Shown one piece after another: positions 46,091-57,715 of a stretch of 64,000 bases of DNA. The notes under the pieces are model-generated. The model did no database searches. It had not been told where the DNA came from and saw only the letters and a list, made by a program, of their open reading frames with translations. Source of the stretch: Peromyscus leucopus (lineage: Eukaryota > Chordata > Mammalia > Rodentia > Cricetidae); NCBI RefSeq assembly GCF_004664715.2, contig NC_051063.1:110308829-110372828 (forward strand), in the 5' to 3' direction. Within the stretch, counting starts at the first letter, position 1. Every line of letters starts with the position of its first letter. A program made the position numbers and the translations under genes.

Positions 46091-46844
46091 TGGGAAAACA
46101 TTTCACAAAAAAAGAGGTTTCCATCTAAATGCTATGTTTAGTAGAGTGGCCTTCAAATGTGAACATTTAGAAGAATTATCTCTAGGAATCTAATAGGTAA
46201 TATAGTTAACAATATATCCATCTACTCATTTGTAGAGAAGGTTAAGTCTCAATAATCCCATTGCACTTTGAAAACACACAACCATAATAAAAATATCCTG
46301 CCTAAGGAGTATCACAGCTGAGCAATGTGCAAAGTGGAGTGTGTTTGTTAATATTGTACTCAGATCGCTGGGAGCTTCACATCTCTGTTGCTGCCTATTG
46401 CACAACTGAGTATTGGAACGTATCACTAGCCCAGGAAAAAGAATTAAAAACTGAAAGCACACTGTCAACTGAATATGCATTACTAGAGCTTTGTTACAGA
46501 CTTGAAAATTTGTTAAATTGAGCCATCCTGAGTCAAAACTGAATATCATACTCTTGGAATTGATTGTATTATATTGGAATTTTCTAAGAAGGCAGATCTT
46601 GATTGCACACTCATATATGCACACACTCACGCTAACGTTGGCACACAGACACTATAGATGTTCGCCAAATTCACTTTGTGACCATTTCACATTATGTAAA
46701 ATGTCATCCCACATTAATCTGATATAAATGTAAACATTATTTTCTAACTATCGTGCCTTCGAAAGCTGTGATAAATGAATTTAAGGGATTAGAAAAGTCA
46801 CTCCAGAAACCTGACTAACTAATATTATTATTGAATTTTTTATT
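46091..46844. other. Unassigned stretch with a 134-codon minus frame
   Basis: The minus-strand frame 46226-46630 (134 codons) is among the longest not explained by a known repeat here. I see no domain, signal peptide or family signature, and its codons look AT-driven. It is more likely chance or old repeat-derived than a gene. Confidence 0.35.
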
Positions 46845-46960
46845 GTTCATTAATATATATTGTTTTATTAAAATAAAGTTCAGAGAGGTTAAAGCAACTT
46901 TCAGTCACTCAGGTAGCAAGAGAAAGGGCTGGAACTCTGCAAAATCTTATTTATTTTCCT
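46845..46960 (-). mobile_element. MIR SINE, reverse
   Basis: AAAGTTCAGAGAGGTTAAAG, CAGTCACTCAGGTAGCAAGA and AAGGGCTGGAACTCTG are the inverse MIR core in order. Confidence 0.68.
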
Positions 46961-47269
46961 AGCAATATGAAGAGAGAATTTCATAACAATTTGAGATATG
47001 TGTGTGTGGAAATAAGATCAACCTAACTACAGTATAGCTCAAACCGCTTGAGATTATTTATAGCTATATGTAGTCAGACAGCAAAGTGGATTGAATCTAT
47101 TTTTACATGTCTATTAAATGGCCAATCTCCCTAGTTCCATATTTTCAGTGTTCATGTAATGTTCTCAGCTTGCCTGATATTTCTTTTCATGCATAAGAAA
47201 GCAAATTTGATGGAAACTAGGAAAGGAAGGACATGGTTCGATTTTAAAAGAGGAAACTCGAGAATTTAT
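46961..47269. other. Non-repeat, non-coding stretch
   Basis: Nothing recognised. Confidence 0.42.
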
Positions 47270-47470
47270 TGTGAACTACAAGCTTAGTGCTATGCTAAAC
47301 ATTTCCTACATGTTAAATTTTCTACTCCTTTCCCATTATTTCACAGATTCAAAAAAAAAAAAAAAAAAAAAAAAAAAACTAAGGCTAGGCAAGGTTAAAG
47401 TTGCCTACAGCTCCTATCAGGCAGGTGTTCATATTGAACTACTACACTAAGCTAATGACTTCACTGTTGC
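47270..47470 (-). mobile_element. MIR SINE, reverse, interrupted by (A)28
   Basis: CTTAGTGCTATGCTAAACAT, CCCATTATTTCACAGATTC, an A-run at 47351-47378, then CTAAGGCTAGGCAAGGTTAA and AGTTGCCTACAGCTCCTA follow the inverse MIR order. Confidence 0.63.
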
Positions 47471-47489
47471 CTCTCAATTATTCTCTTAA

Positions 47490-47930
47490 AATTTTGTGAT
47501 GGTTGGAATGAGGAATACTTTTCAGAGTTTCAGGCATTTGAATACTTGGTTCACATTGGTGGGGTGGTTTGCATAGTCTTAGTAGGTGTGGATAGCTGGA
47601 AGAAGGATGTCACTCCGGGAAGGCTTTGGGTTTCAAACCTACACACCCTCCCTATTTCTTTCTCTGCTTCCTACTTGTAGTTCCTGTTGTAGATTCCTAG
47701 CTATCAGTATCCAGCTCCAGCTACCATGTCTGCTGCCCCCTGCCATCTGCCCCCTGCCCTCTGCCCTCTGCCCTCTGCCTGTTTCCTGCTACCTGCTACC
47801 TCCTGCCATGCTGTCTCCACCATTATGCAACCAAATTCTCTGGAACCAGAAATCCAATAATGTTCTTACTATTAGCTGATTTGGGCAGGGTGCTTCATCA
47901 CAGCAATGGAATGGTAACTAAGACAAATAC
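47490..47930 (+). mobile_element. Rodent interspersed repeat, probably an Lx-type L1 3' end
   Basis: TTTGTGATGGTTGGAATGAG, GGGGTGGTTTGCATAGTCTT, GGATGTCACTCCGGGAAGGC, a CTGCCCT short repeat (47733-47785) and CATCACAGCAATGGAATGGT then AACTAAGAC. Inverse of 6777-7075 and 12838-13150. Confidence 0.67.
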
Positions 47931-48558
47931 AAACCCCTCTTTCTTTGTGTTAAATATACCTTTAATCCACCCAGTTGCCCTCAGAGGTGACATGGAATTG
48001 ACATGTCCTAGATTGCTACACAATGCAGTCCTACACAACTTTACACCTTGGACGGTGACTTTGAGAGCAGCCTGTAAACTGAGAGATGGGAAATGCACAG
48101 AAGAACCTTGGGAACAATCTGAGCTATGGTCCCCAAGAAAACAGTTTTATTATAGAGAAGATAAAAGTGACAATTATGCTCACATAAAATTAATTCCCTA
48201 GTGGTTTTTACCATTGAGTATATTGGAAGCATAAAAATACCCATTGACAATGAATGAAACAGTTGGCTTATTAGAGGTGCGGGATTCTGTTTCCCCTACT
48301 CCACTTCTCCTTACTTCTTAATCGTTTTTTTCCCTCTCCCACTATTGCTTGTTTTACATCTCTGTTCTTGCAACACATTTTTAGTGTATTTTCACAAAAG
48401 TTACCATGAATATTGGCAGTGCAAAATAAATATTACTATTTGGTATCACTCAAATTCTAAAGTAAGAAAATTATTAAAATAAGAGAATGGTGGTTAATAG
48501 AGTTTTACAAGAGTCTTAAATGCAAATAAAACATTCACATGAGGGGAAGCAGTGCTTC

Positions 48559-48601
<43 letters not shown>

Positions 48602-49299
48602 GCAATTTCCTTATAACCTTGAACAGCCCATCTTCCAAACAGCCTCGCTTATAAAAGCTGAGTCCATATGCAATGACAGTAGGAATCTAGTTTTCATAAT
48701 GAAAACTACAAAACAAATAAATGTGCAAATACAAATGATATATTTGTAACCAGAGTCCATGCATTCTGGAATAGAAGCCAGAAGGCAAGAAGGTGTACAA
48801 TAGAATTACTTTTGAGAGTTGATTTAGATGATATTTTGATCCTGGCAGGAGTTGCTAGTCATCATTGCAACTTAAGAAACACACAGAGCGATGGGCAGTT
48901 TCTGTTCACAAAGAAAAATGTCCATTTGTTTTTTTTTATATAATTTAATCTGTAGCTGTTGAGAGAAGTATTTTATCACTTATATATTCTTCCAATAATT
49001 AATGATGATATGCTATCTATGTACAAGACAGTGAACTATTGGTTGATAAGAGAGTTACTTGCAAGAAGTTGTAAGATTTCGTGTGTGTTTTTGTGTGCAC
49101 ATGTGCATGAAGTTTACAATTTATATCTTATAAAAATATACACTCAAGAGACTTCCAAAATTTGACTTAGTGTCTTTTTTATATACTTCTGTACTTCACT
49201 TGCCCTACCTGTTCAATCTATATTGCCAACATGGAATCTTGTCTCCCTTTTGATGCCTTTCATTGATAAATCACAAATGGAATTAATGACTTTCTCCAG
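47931..49299. other. Unassigned stretch with a (CA)n run
   Basis: (CA)n at 48565-48598. The + frame 47860-48201 (113 codons) starts in the preceding repeat and shows no domain. The rest is AT-rich. Confidence 0.45.
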
Positions 49300-49465
49300 T
49301 TGTTAATCATTTGCATCATTATTTTCATTGCGAATATCCCTGTCTATTTCTGTTGGGTTATACAATACCAGAGGGCATTCACATACTCTTACAGCAAAAT
49401 GTCAAGTTCATGGTATGTTCTCAATAAGATTTGATGCAAACATAAATTGAATATTTGTTACACAA
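49300..49465 (+). mobile_element. Possible L2 3' end
   Basis: CCAGAGGGCATTCACATACT, CATGGTATGTTCTCAATAAG and AATTGAATATTTG resemble the L2 terminus. Weak. Confidence 0.36.
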
Positions 49466-49746
49466 AATAGACTGTAGTGTTGAATAAAACAAGAAGCCAG
49501 ATTATAGAAAGAAAATAAATTTTAAAGAAGTTGGAAATAGGGGGAGAACTAGTCTCCAAGAAGGATGGTGGTAGGACAGAGGGTTCAAAAGAAATTTCTT
49601 TCAAGCATGTATATATTGTGATGGCTATTATTTGTTTGCAACTTGACTATATGTGGAAGGAACTACAATCCAGAAATGAAGGGCACATTTGTGAGAAATT
49701 TTTGGTTGGTTTGAAGTGGGTGAATCCACTTTTAGTCTGAACCTAT

Positions 49747-50108
49747 GAGGTAGGAAGAGAAACATCACTATCAGACCCAAGTAAACACACAGAGGCTTAT
49801 ATTATTTTTAAACTATATGGCCCAATGGCTCAGGCTTCTTGCTAGGTAGCTCTTACATCTTAAATTAACCCATGTCTATAAATCTATACTTTTCCACATG
49901 GCTCGTGGCTTACCAGTACTTTACAGCTTGCTTCTTCTGGCTGCAGCTAGGAGTTTCTCCTCAACTCTGTCTTTTTCTTTCCTCTCTCTCTCTAGTTAGA
50001 ATATCCTGCCTAACCTTATTCTGCCTCACCATTGGCCAAACAGTTTTATTTATCAACCAGTCAGAGCAACACATATTCACAGCATACAGAACGATATCAC
50101 CCCTCACA
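49747..50108 (-). mobile_element. Solo LTR, reverse, diverged relative of the 343-bp family
   Basis: Inverse landmarks shared with 18815-19157 and 24183-24525: TTAAATTAACCCATGTCTAT, CCACATGGCTCGTGGCTTAC and ACCATTGGCCAAACAG. The right end CCCCTCACA gives TG on the minus strand. The left boundary and target duplications are not clear. The CCACGTGG palindrome is mutated to CCACATGG. Confidence 0.8.
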
Positions 50109-50479
50109 ATCTACTTCTTTGTGAATTTGCCAGACATGTGATTGTAACATGTGAATGTATCTGTCATGTTCCTCAATCTCTTTACAACCTACTATTTGAG
50201 GATAGAGCCATTGCTCTGAATAAACTCAGAATTCTTAATGCTTTTCTTAACTTCATTTCTTGCTGGTTCTTTAGCTGTGTATCTTGCCATTTTATCCCTC
50301 ATTCTATTGGACCATACCATTCACATTTTCTCTTTCCCAGAGAGGAGAAGGATACTCCAAATTTTGCACATTAACATAAGCTTAATTCATTTATATCACA
50401 AATTACATATGAAATATTCCAATCAGAATGAAGTTCCACAACCTGGTTTCTTTTTTCCCCCTCATTTAGAACTTTTCTC
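50109..50479. other. Unassigned, non-coding stretch
   Basis: No gene. Pyrimidine-rich near 50430-50480. Overlapping short frames are not supported. Confidence 0.4.
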
Positions 50480-50640
50480 TCTCTCTCTATTTTGTAGTCA
50501 ATTTTATTTGCCTCACATCCTGTCTCTTTCCCACAAGGATAGAGGCTTTATCTCTTATTTATCATTGATTCCTCGGTATCTAGCATAGTGTCAGTCTCAC
50601 AAAATGCATGTGATGAATATTTATAATGAGTTACAAGAGA
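50480..50640 (+). mobile_element. Probable L2 3' end
   Basis: AAGGATAGAGGCTTTATCTC, TTCCTCGGTATCTAGCATAG, TGTCAGTCTCACAAAATGCA and TGATGAATATTTATAATGAG follow the L2 terminus. Confidence 0.52.
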
Positions 50641-50806
50641 ATGCCATATGGGATTACATAAAACATGAAATGAGGCTCTATTTCTATATTCTTAACCTGC
50701 TTGCTGAACTTCCATGCTTATGCTCCTACTGTAAACTGTAAGCTATTAGGCTCAGCAGAATTTGTAAACAGCCAGCCTGCAGGCTGAATATTATGCACAA
50801 TATTGC

Positions 50807-50835
50807 TTTTTTTTTTTTTTTTTTTTTTTTTTTTT
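50807..50835. repeat. (T)29 run
   Basis: Uninterrupted T-run with no SINE or LINE body recognised on either side. Confidence 0.97.
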
Positions 50836-50999
50836 GGCACTTCATACTTAGAAGAAAATGTTGCCAACATTTAAGGAGCATAAAACCCAAATTCTAATTT
50901 CCACTTCATCTTAAAAGTCCTTAAACCTAAAAGTTCAAACCTCAATTGTGCTTTGTGGTCAATCAGATATAGACAAGTGTGGAAGTATATTGTACTGCT

Positions 51000-51200
51000 G
51001 TTGTATAACTTGATGCTAATGGGCAATGTTTTTTAGCACCTTCAGTCTCTAATGCATTTTCTATAAAATGGATATAATGTGTAGAATTACTGTGACCAAC
51101 AAGCTAACTAATTAGACAGTGTATACAAAGATATTAATTATACAGTTTACCTGTAAGATCTGGCACAAATCAAACATTTCACCAATAAATAAATTACCAA
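51000..51200 (+). mobile_element. MIR SINE
   Basis: CAGTCTCTAATGCATTTTCT, ATAAAATGGATATAATGTGT, AGAATTACTGTGACCAAC and GATCTGGCACAAATCAAACA then AATAAATAAA are in MIR order. Confidence 0.56.
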
Positions 51201-52853
51201 TTTGCTATTGTTGAAATCAGCCAAGGGCTTCTATAATTAAGTTTGGATGTGTTTGTAACTTTTGCTGATGGAAGAATTGCTTTAAAATTACAATAATGAA
51301 TTTTGTGGTGTAATCAAGGAATGCTGTGAGTTATTGGGTGGTTCACTTGTGGCTGTTGTCTCTCTGTTACCCATCCAATGGGTAATGAATTCCCATCCAA
51401 TGAAACTCAGGTATCTAGGACATATTTTCTTTCTCACTAGCAAAGCATCTCTGATGACTTCTTTATCTCACTTCTTTTCTCTACAAAATATCAGAAGATT
51501 CCTTGCTGAAGCTTTAGAGCTCTGAACTTTAGTTGGGTGGCCATCAGTGCAGATGTGATCAAGTGCTCACAAAAAGTACTTTCTCTCGTCACATTTCCAT
51601 TTAGTCAACAGACTAAATTAGTCCTGGAATTTAATTTTTACTGTCATATATTTTTCTTGTCCCTTTTTCTTCTAGTATATGTGCATAGATATATAAATAC
51701 CACCGCTGTCTTTGCTCCAGGGTAAATTGGTTATTTTATCAGTGTACCTTTCCTCTTTCTTTTACTGTTAAACAGCCTTGACTTAAGCTATTGAACTTGT
51801 TTCAGGATTTTTAAGCCAAGCACACTTTTGGCATTCATCACTTTGCCTATTCAGTTAAATGTTAGCTATCCTGTGAATGAGTCTTGATGTCTAATTAGGT
51901 GAAACAGGCAAAACTAGAAAATAAGCACCTAAAATACATGTGCAGATTCCAGAGGAATTTGGAACTACCTATGACACAGAGACAATTTGGAACTATCTAT
52001 GAGGAATTTGGAACTATCCATGACACAGATTCCTATATTTAGTAAGACTGGAATTGGTAGAACAAGAGCAAAGGCAGAGTCCCTTAGACACTTTGGACAA
52101 AGGTCATTGTCCTCTTGCAAAGTAGTTGGCGGGTAGTGAATGCATATTTTACACAGAAGCCTAGTCAGAAGGCTTTCAAAACCTGCCTTAGGCAAGCTTA
52201 ATTGTCCCAGCTTGGTTCTGCTCACTGTCTTGCTTCTAATTCATGCAACTAGGCATATAGACTCTGTAAAACCCTAAACTACTGTTTCAGAAGATTTGTA
52301 GGCCATTGTTTATTTTACATAAGAGATTCCACAGAAACAGAACTCATCCTTTTTTAGTCGTGTGTTATGATTTGCTTTCTAGATGTTTCTCATCTAATCT
52401 ATATTTTAACTTGTTTCTCAAATATATCTTAAAAGCTTATCTGGATGCACTCATTTAAAATTTGAACTTTGTCACATTGGTTACCAAGCATTCAGTAAGA
52501 CTAGCTATATCCAATTCATAACACTAAATTCAGAGCAGTCCAGGTTTAAAAAGAAATGCTAGGATTTTTTATGGTACTTTAACTATGAACATTATCCAAT
52601 TATGAAAAATTCAGCAAGCATCATAAACAATAATAATATAAGGTGAAAGATATAGTGAATGAAATATTAGTGAACCTCTGAATACATGGACATGGGGATG
52701 TTTGCAGAAATATTGCTCAGTTAAGAGGGCTCTAGAACCACCCACTAGTTGGAAATTCATGCCATCATATCATCTATTTAAAGATCATGCCACACAAGAG
52801 ATTTAAGAGATCTTGGCTAAGTGTAACAAAAAAGACAAAGAAAAACTATCATT
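51201..52853. other. Non-repeat stretch with a short local duplication
   Basis: At 51952-52032 a block of about 49 bp is imperfectly repeated (GAGGAATTTGG at 51952 and 52001; ATGACACAGA at 51970 and 52020). Otherwise no gene or known repeat. Confidence 0.5.
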
Positions 52854-53159
52854 TGTAGTGGGTAGCCATTCCAGTTTTGATCTGGAAGTTCCAATTCCCA
52901 TTGAGACTTTGGCAACTCACGCCTATGAGGCGGGGCCAGGGGAGGTGCCTGGAGACCCGAGATCTGGATGGGTGAGCACTCTCTCTGTTCCAGGACCCTG
53001 AATGGTGGAGGTGGACCAAGCAGAGATTCAGAGAACACTTCTGGACTGCGATACAACTTCCCCAGACCCTGCAACCTACCAATCCCTTAATTTGTAAGTT
53101 ACACCATTAAATAAATATCCTTTTAGCTATGTGGAGTGGCCTAAATAATTTCACCAATA
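52854..53159 (+). mobile_element. ERV-type LTR, possibly ERVL (MT2-like)
   Basis: Starts TGTAGTGGGTAGCC. Contains CCCGAGATCTGGATGGGTGA, TGGAGGTGGACCAAGCAGAG, a polyadenylation signal AATAAA near 53110 and CTATGTGGAGTGGCCT near the end. ATCATT occurs at 52848-52853 and again at 53160-53165, but the right terminus is not CA, so the boundary is uncertain. The family is from memory. Confidence 0.65.
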
Positions 53160-53715
53160 ATCATTCCTTAACATTTCTATTTTAAGTGTCTTGGATTACC
53201 AATATATTTTGATCAAAACAACAGGAAAGCATCATCTTGACATAGGGACACCCATTGCTGACATAATAAATACTGATATTAACATGCATTCACTGCTTAT
53301 TGCATCTTTGAAATATGGAAAGAATGAGGTCATGAGAAACTAGGGGTTCTGATCATTCAGTCTTAGAGGAAGCAGAATACAGACATGCTGAGAGAAGAGT
53401 AACTGATGCAGCTGCTTATAATATGGCCTCAGCTTCATCTTCTCTAAATAGGAGTTAAGGATAAAATTTGGGTCATTCCTATGACTTGGGGTAGATATAT
53501 TCTATACCTGGGTTATTTTTCTTTAGGGACTTTGCTGACAAGCAAAGGGTATTCCTATTGATCATCAATGGAATATATAGAGAACACAGGAAGAGAAACT
53601 TTGGGAAGGTTTAGAATTAGGAGCATGGTGTTCTTTGTTACCTAAAGCGTTAAGAGTCAGAGCAATGGTGTAGGCATATCTAACAAGTTAGGCTGGGACA
53701 CTCATCTTCAGTTGG
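53160..53715. other. Unassigned, non-coding stretch
   Basis: Nothing recognised. Confidence 0.42.
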
Positions 53716-54148
53716 CTAACTAAAAAGGAAAATCATTTGAAAAGCAAAAATGGTAGATGGATTAAATGTGGCTACGACTAGATGAGGAACAAGGAGGTCC
53801 CGTGATCCCACAAGTCCCTTGTTGGTATTCTGAACTGAGGTTTGAGTTTCAGTAGAAGTTAAATAGTATGCATAATCAAATGATCCAGGTCCAGGTGTGG
53901 CTTTGTTCCTTACTGAACCAGCATATTTTCCCCTTGTTCCAGTATCTCTCACACACGGTCTGATAAGTTAAAACTTTGTGAAGTCTTTTTTGAGGAGACA
54001 ACTTGCTCCCCCAGTTGGCATCAGACTTTAGTATTTCCTTCTCCTGGCATGAGAAATCAAAAGGAAACTTCAGTTTCTTGGAGTACATTGTCTCAAAATT
54101 CTGACAGCTGAGACGAGGGGGACAAGCATTTCTTTTAAATGTCTTCAT
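53716..54148 (-). other. Two overlapping minus frames, possible decayed coding sequence
   Basis: Frame 53876-54148 (90 codons from ATG) and frame 53716-53952 (78 codons, GTG first) overlap with a phase shift near 53950. Together they would give about 140 residues, containing a KATPGPGSFDY stretch like the PGPGxY repeats of sperm-tail/ciliary PG-rich proteins. One such motif is weak evidence. I see no splice-site pair, A-tail or duplication, so this is only a candidate pseudogene or a chance frame. Confidence 0.18.
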
Positions 54149-55344
54149 GTCTCTCAGGATTACAGTTTGATTTATTTTACAATGTGGCTTTAAACTTATT
54201 ATCCTGACTCATTTGAGAGCCATCTTAGATCTTTGTTTAAACTCTCCATCACACTGGCAAAAGGAAGATACCATGCATTGGCAAGATTTTAATTGAAGCC
54301 ATGTAGGAATAGAGGCATGGCTTCCCTGGAGCTCCAGTTGCAACTGCCTGAACAAAACATCTCTCTATCTCTATGAATGATTGATGTGCAATGGCTGCTA
54401 AGCTGAGCTACGTTTACTGATTAAACACAGAGAGTGAACAAAAAAGGCGGCAGGTTTTATTCACACTGCATGTGCTGAGTTCTGTTTCTTCAACACAGGG
54501 ATAGGGAGGAGAATCTGCTAAGCCAACCCCTAAGAATACAGAACATTGACACCATGGTATCCTAAAGATCATATGTGACTTAAGAGTTCTGGTGATTTAA
54601 AGGCTATATGCCCAGTGCTGGCTTCGTCTTTAGCACTCTCTTTTTCCATATATTAATTATGAGCTTTCATTGATTAGTTGGTACAGGTCTTTCTTTTCTT
54701 CGAATATGCATCTAAGCATGCTGGTCACTACTTGAACCATATTCAAAATCAGAGTTGACAAGACCTACTTGTGTCTTTAGAAATAGAAAACAGATCTAAA
54801 TCAGATCTTAAATCACATATGCCAACCCACCTTTCCCAGAGCCTTACATTAAGGAAATGGCCCAGTAAGTTATGAATTGGGATTTGTTTCTCATTCATTA
54901 TTCTTTTGTGTATGTCTAACTCCTTCGTAGGAGAGATCATCAGGAAAGCTAACTCAAAGTTAGTTTTACCTAATTATAGTGGAATATTCTCAAGCCTCCA
55001 GGCATAGCACAGACTGCTTATGCTTTTCATATATTTATTGTCTTTGGGTCTAGATTCTGCTTTATCCACTGTTCTGAATAGTGTTTTTCAAAAATTATTT
55101 CTTCTAGTATAGACATTGAACACATTATATCCAAGGTTGTAAGGACAAAGTACAGCTCCATATTAGAAACTGAGGCAGCGATTGATTGAAGTTTCACAAA
55201 ATAAAGCAAGTAAACAGACCCAAAATCCAGCAACCGACATGACAAGTGCACATAGGAAACAGCCAACTTACAAAGGAGGTTTGTAGTCATTTATTTCTGA
55301 AGGAAATGTATTCTGCAGAGCTGATAAGAAAATACATTTTGTAA
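54149..55344. other. Unassigned, non-coding stretch
   Basis: No recognised repeat. Frames at 54749-54940 and 55027-55290 (minus) have no domain. Confidence 0.42.
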
Positions 55345-55470
55345 ATAGGCAGCCTGAGCTAAAATCCTTGTAAGTGGTCTTGGGGCGGTTAGTTAAACCA
55401 TCCTGAGCCTTGCTTCCTTCATGTGCAGAAAGCATTAGAGAGAAATCTGTCTCCTGGTTTTATGCAGAGA
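55345..55470 (+). mobile_element. MIR SINE
   Basis: TGAGCTAAAATCCTTGTAAG, GTCTTGGGGCGGTTAGTTAA and CCTGAGCCTTGCTTCCTTCA then TGTGCAGAAAG are in MIR order. Confidence 0.62.
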
Positions 55471-56689
55471 CTAAGTTCTTACATACATTGTGAAAAGATG
55501 TGGCAAAACATGTTTTGAAGGGTTTTTTTTTCCTGTTTTGACAAATCATCTTTTGTATTCTTCCATCTCCCCATTGACTACATATAACATAGCACTAGCT
55601 CTTCAGTTCACGGAACTAGTCATGTTCCAGTTTGAGAATCGTGAATACCCTGATAGCAGCCATTTCTGTATGGTGCATTTGTTTCCTAAGTCATTGCTCC
55701 TCATTCCAAGACACAGTGATTTATTCTATACTTGCTTGAAAGAATAGAGTAGAAAGGTGCTTCCCCAAGTCATCTAGCTCTAGGGAAATGGATTCTGTTT
55801 GCTTTTGGTTTAACTGATCCCTTCTTCCTCTGGGCTGTGCATTTTTGGTTTCCTTTTAAAAAATAAAGAATAAATAAAAGTAAACCCTCACGATTTGTCC
55901 ATGCCTTCCAGTCTTTTCTGCTGTCCAGGACACAATGATAGATTCTAACACAGCAGCAACAGCTGGAGAGTTTGGCATGCTCCTCTGGGAGATCCCAATG
56001 GTTGGTGAAACTGAAAATAAAGAGATCTTAGGCATCTCCCTAAAGTGCTTTTCTACCATCCTGATGGCTGGTTTGTTTGCCCACGCTGCTTGAGCAGAGG
56101 TCTGTTAATACAATGTTTGCAAACCAGCTGGGGAAATGCTTAGGTATAAAGGACTGCAGGAACAGCTTTGATTGTTATTAATGAAACTGCCTCACCATTT
56201 GGCACAGTGTCTTGTGCCTTTGGAGTGCTGTATTCGGTAATATCTGCCTGAGGTATGCTTTGTCCACTTGCAATTCACGGCCAATTAAAATAATAAATAA
56301 GCAGCATGAGCTGTAGAAAGTAGAGGAAATGATAACTTTTCTTCCTGGTCAGAGAAAGGAGAGGCTGGCTAGGACAGAGAAGATGAGAACTTAGAGGTAA
56401 CTATTTTCCTCTCCCATAGTACCAGTTTTATTTTCAATTTTTTCACACTACAATGGGTAAAGGGGGAGACTTAGCAACAACACTACCATAACAGATCATT
56501 AAGGTCTTCTATTTTCACACAGCACAGACTATATATATCACATAAGTCTAACCTCCCCTTTATTGTTCCTGTAGACTCTTGGTATTTAATCCATTCATTG
56601 GGGGGGGGGGAAGTACATTAGCTTTATTCTATGGGAGAAAACAAGAAATACCAAACATATCCTTATTCCTAACAATGTACCTATCTACC
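55471..56689. other. Non-repeat stretch
   Basis: Includes a G-run (56600-56610). 56090-56330 has no repeat signature and mixed composition. See the findings. Confidence 0.45.
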
Positions 56690-57245
56690 TGTTGACAATC
56701 TGGGACCCCTACCTGTATGGAGCTACATGTATGCCCCACTTCAGAAAATGGAAATGTTACACCCCTTAGCAAACTCTTGATAATTCATTTCTATTCAAAT
56801 ATGCTCTTGGATATCACAAATTGGGAGAAAGGGGCTTGATGTGGCAAAAACTGTGTCCTCTGATTGAACTTTCAGGGAAAATCCTCTATTCAGCAAGTTA
56901 TACCTATACATAATTGGTTGTGCATATGATTAAAATCAGAGGTATTATGAGTGGTGGAGAAAAGCTTACATAATCCAAGTCTGTCAGTCAAAACAGAGAA
57001 ATGTCCAAGCTACAACCTTAGCAACCACCTCCTCTTTAGACACCATAAAAGAAGGCTCCAAGCAACAAGCCCTCAAATGCTCTTCCCTCAGGTGTCACTG
57101 CCTCTCTGCTCACTCTATTCAAAACTTGGGAATTCACTTTCATTTTAATACAGTTTCCCCCTGATTTACCTCTTGATTGTACATCTTTTCCAATTCTATG
57201 AACAAGGGCCAAGAACCTGGCCACACTTGGTTCAGACAGCAGCAT
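56690..57245 (+). mobile_element. Possible old ERV LTR
   Basis: The right half has an LTR-like order: ACACCATAAAAGAAGGCTCC (promoter-like), CTCTCTGCTCACTCTATTC and ATGAACAAGGGCCAAGAACC near the end. Ends and target duplications cannot be fixed. An ERV1-type identity is a guess from this layout. Confidence 0.38.
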
Positions 57246-57715
57246 CTGGTTCCAATGCTATATTCTATTAAGTTTGTTCCTTTAAACTCTCAGTGCAAGG
57301 AAATAACCCATAAAACATGTAGCCTCTTAAAATAGTCATCCATGGTAAATGACATTGTTTTCATAAGACTTCAATCATCTAGGTAAATTGTCCCAGATCA
57401 CAAACATTTCAGGTAGGTTTGTGAAGAGTAAATTAGACGTGTTCCCACAAAATATTTGTTTAGTGCATGTTTGTTTTACAGCTTGACCTTATATCAAGAC
57501 TCAAGAAAGTTAAAGTGGATCTTAGTCCAGAGTTAAAATAAAGACATATACTTTTGTTTCACCTCATATAAATTACTTACGGACTGTCCTTCTATACACA
57601 CAGAGAGAGATATACATAACATAAACTCCTAAACTGAGAACCTATTCATACATGATTTGTTTCTTCTTTAAAACTTACTGAAAGCTCCTATGAAATTGTG
57701 TTAAAACCATGTAAG
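57246..57715. other. Unassigned, non-coding stretch
   Basis: Nothing recognised. Confidence 0.42.

Noticed and set aside
47860..48201. 113-codon frame
   Set aside because: Starts within a rodent interspersed repeat and has no recognised domain; probably chance.
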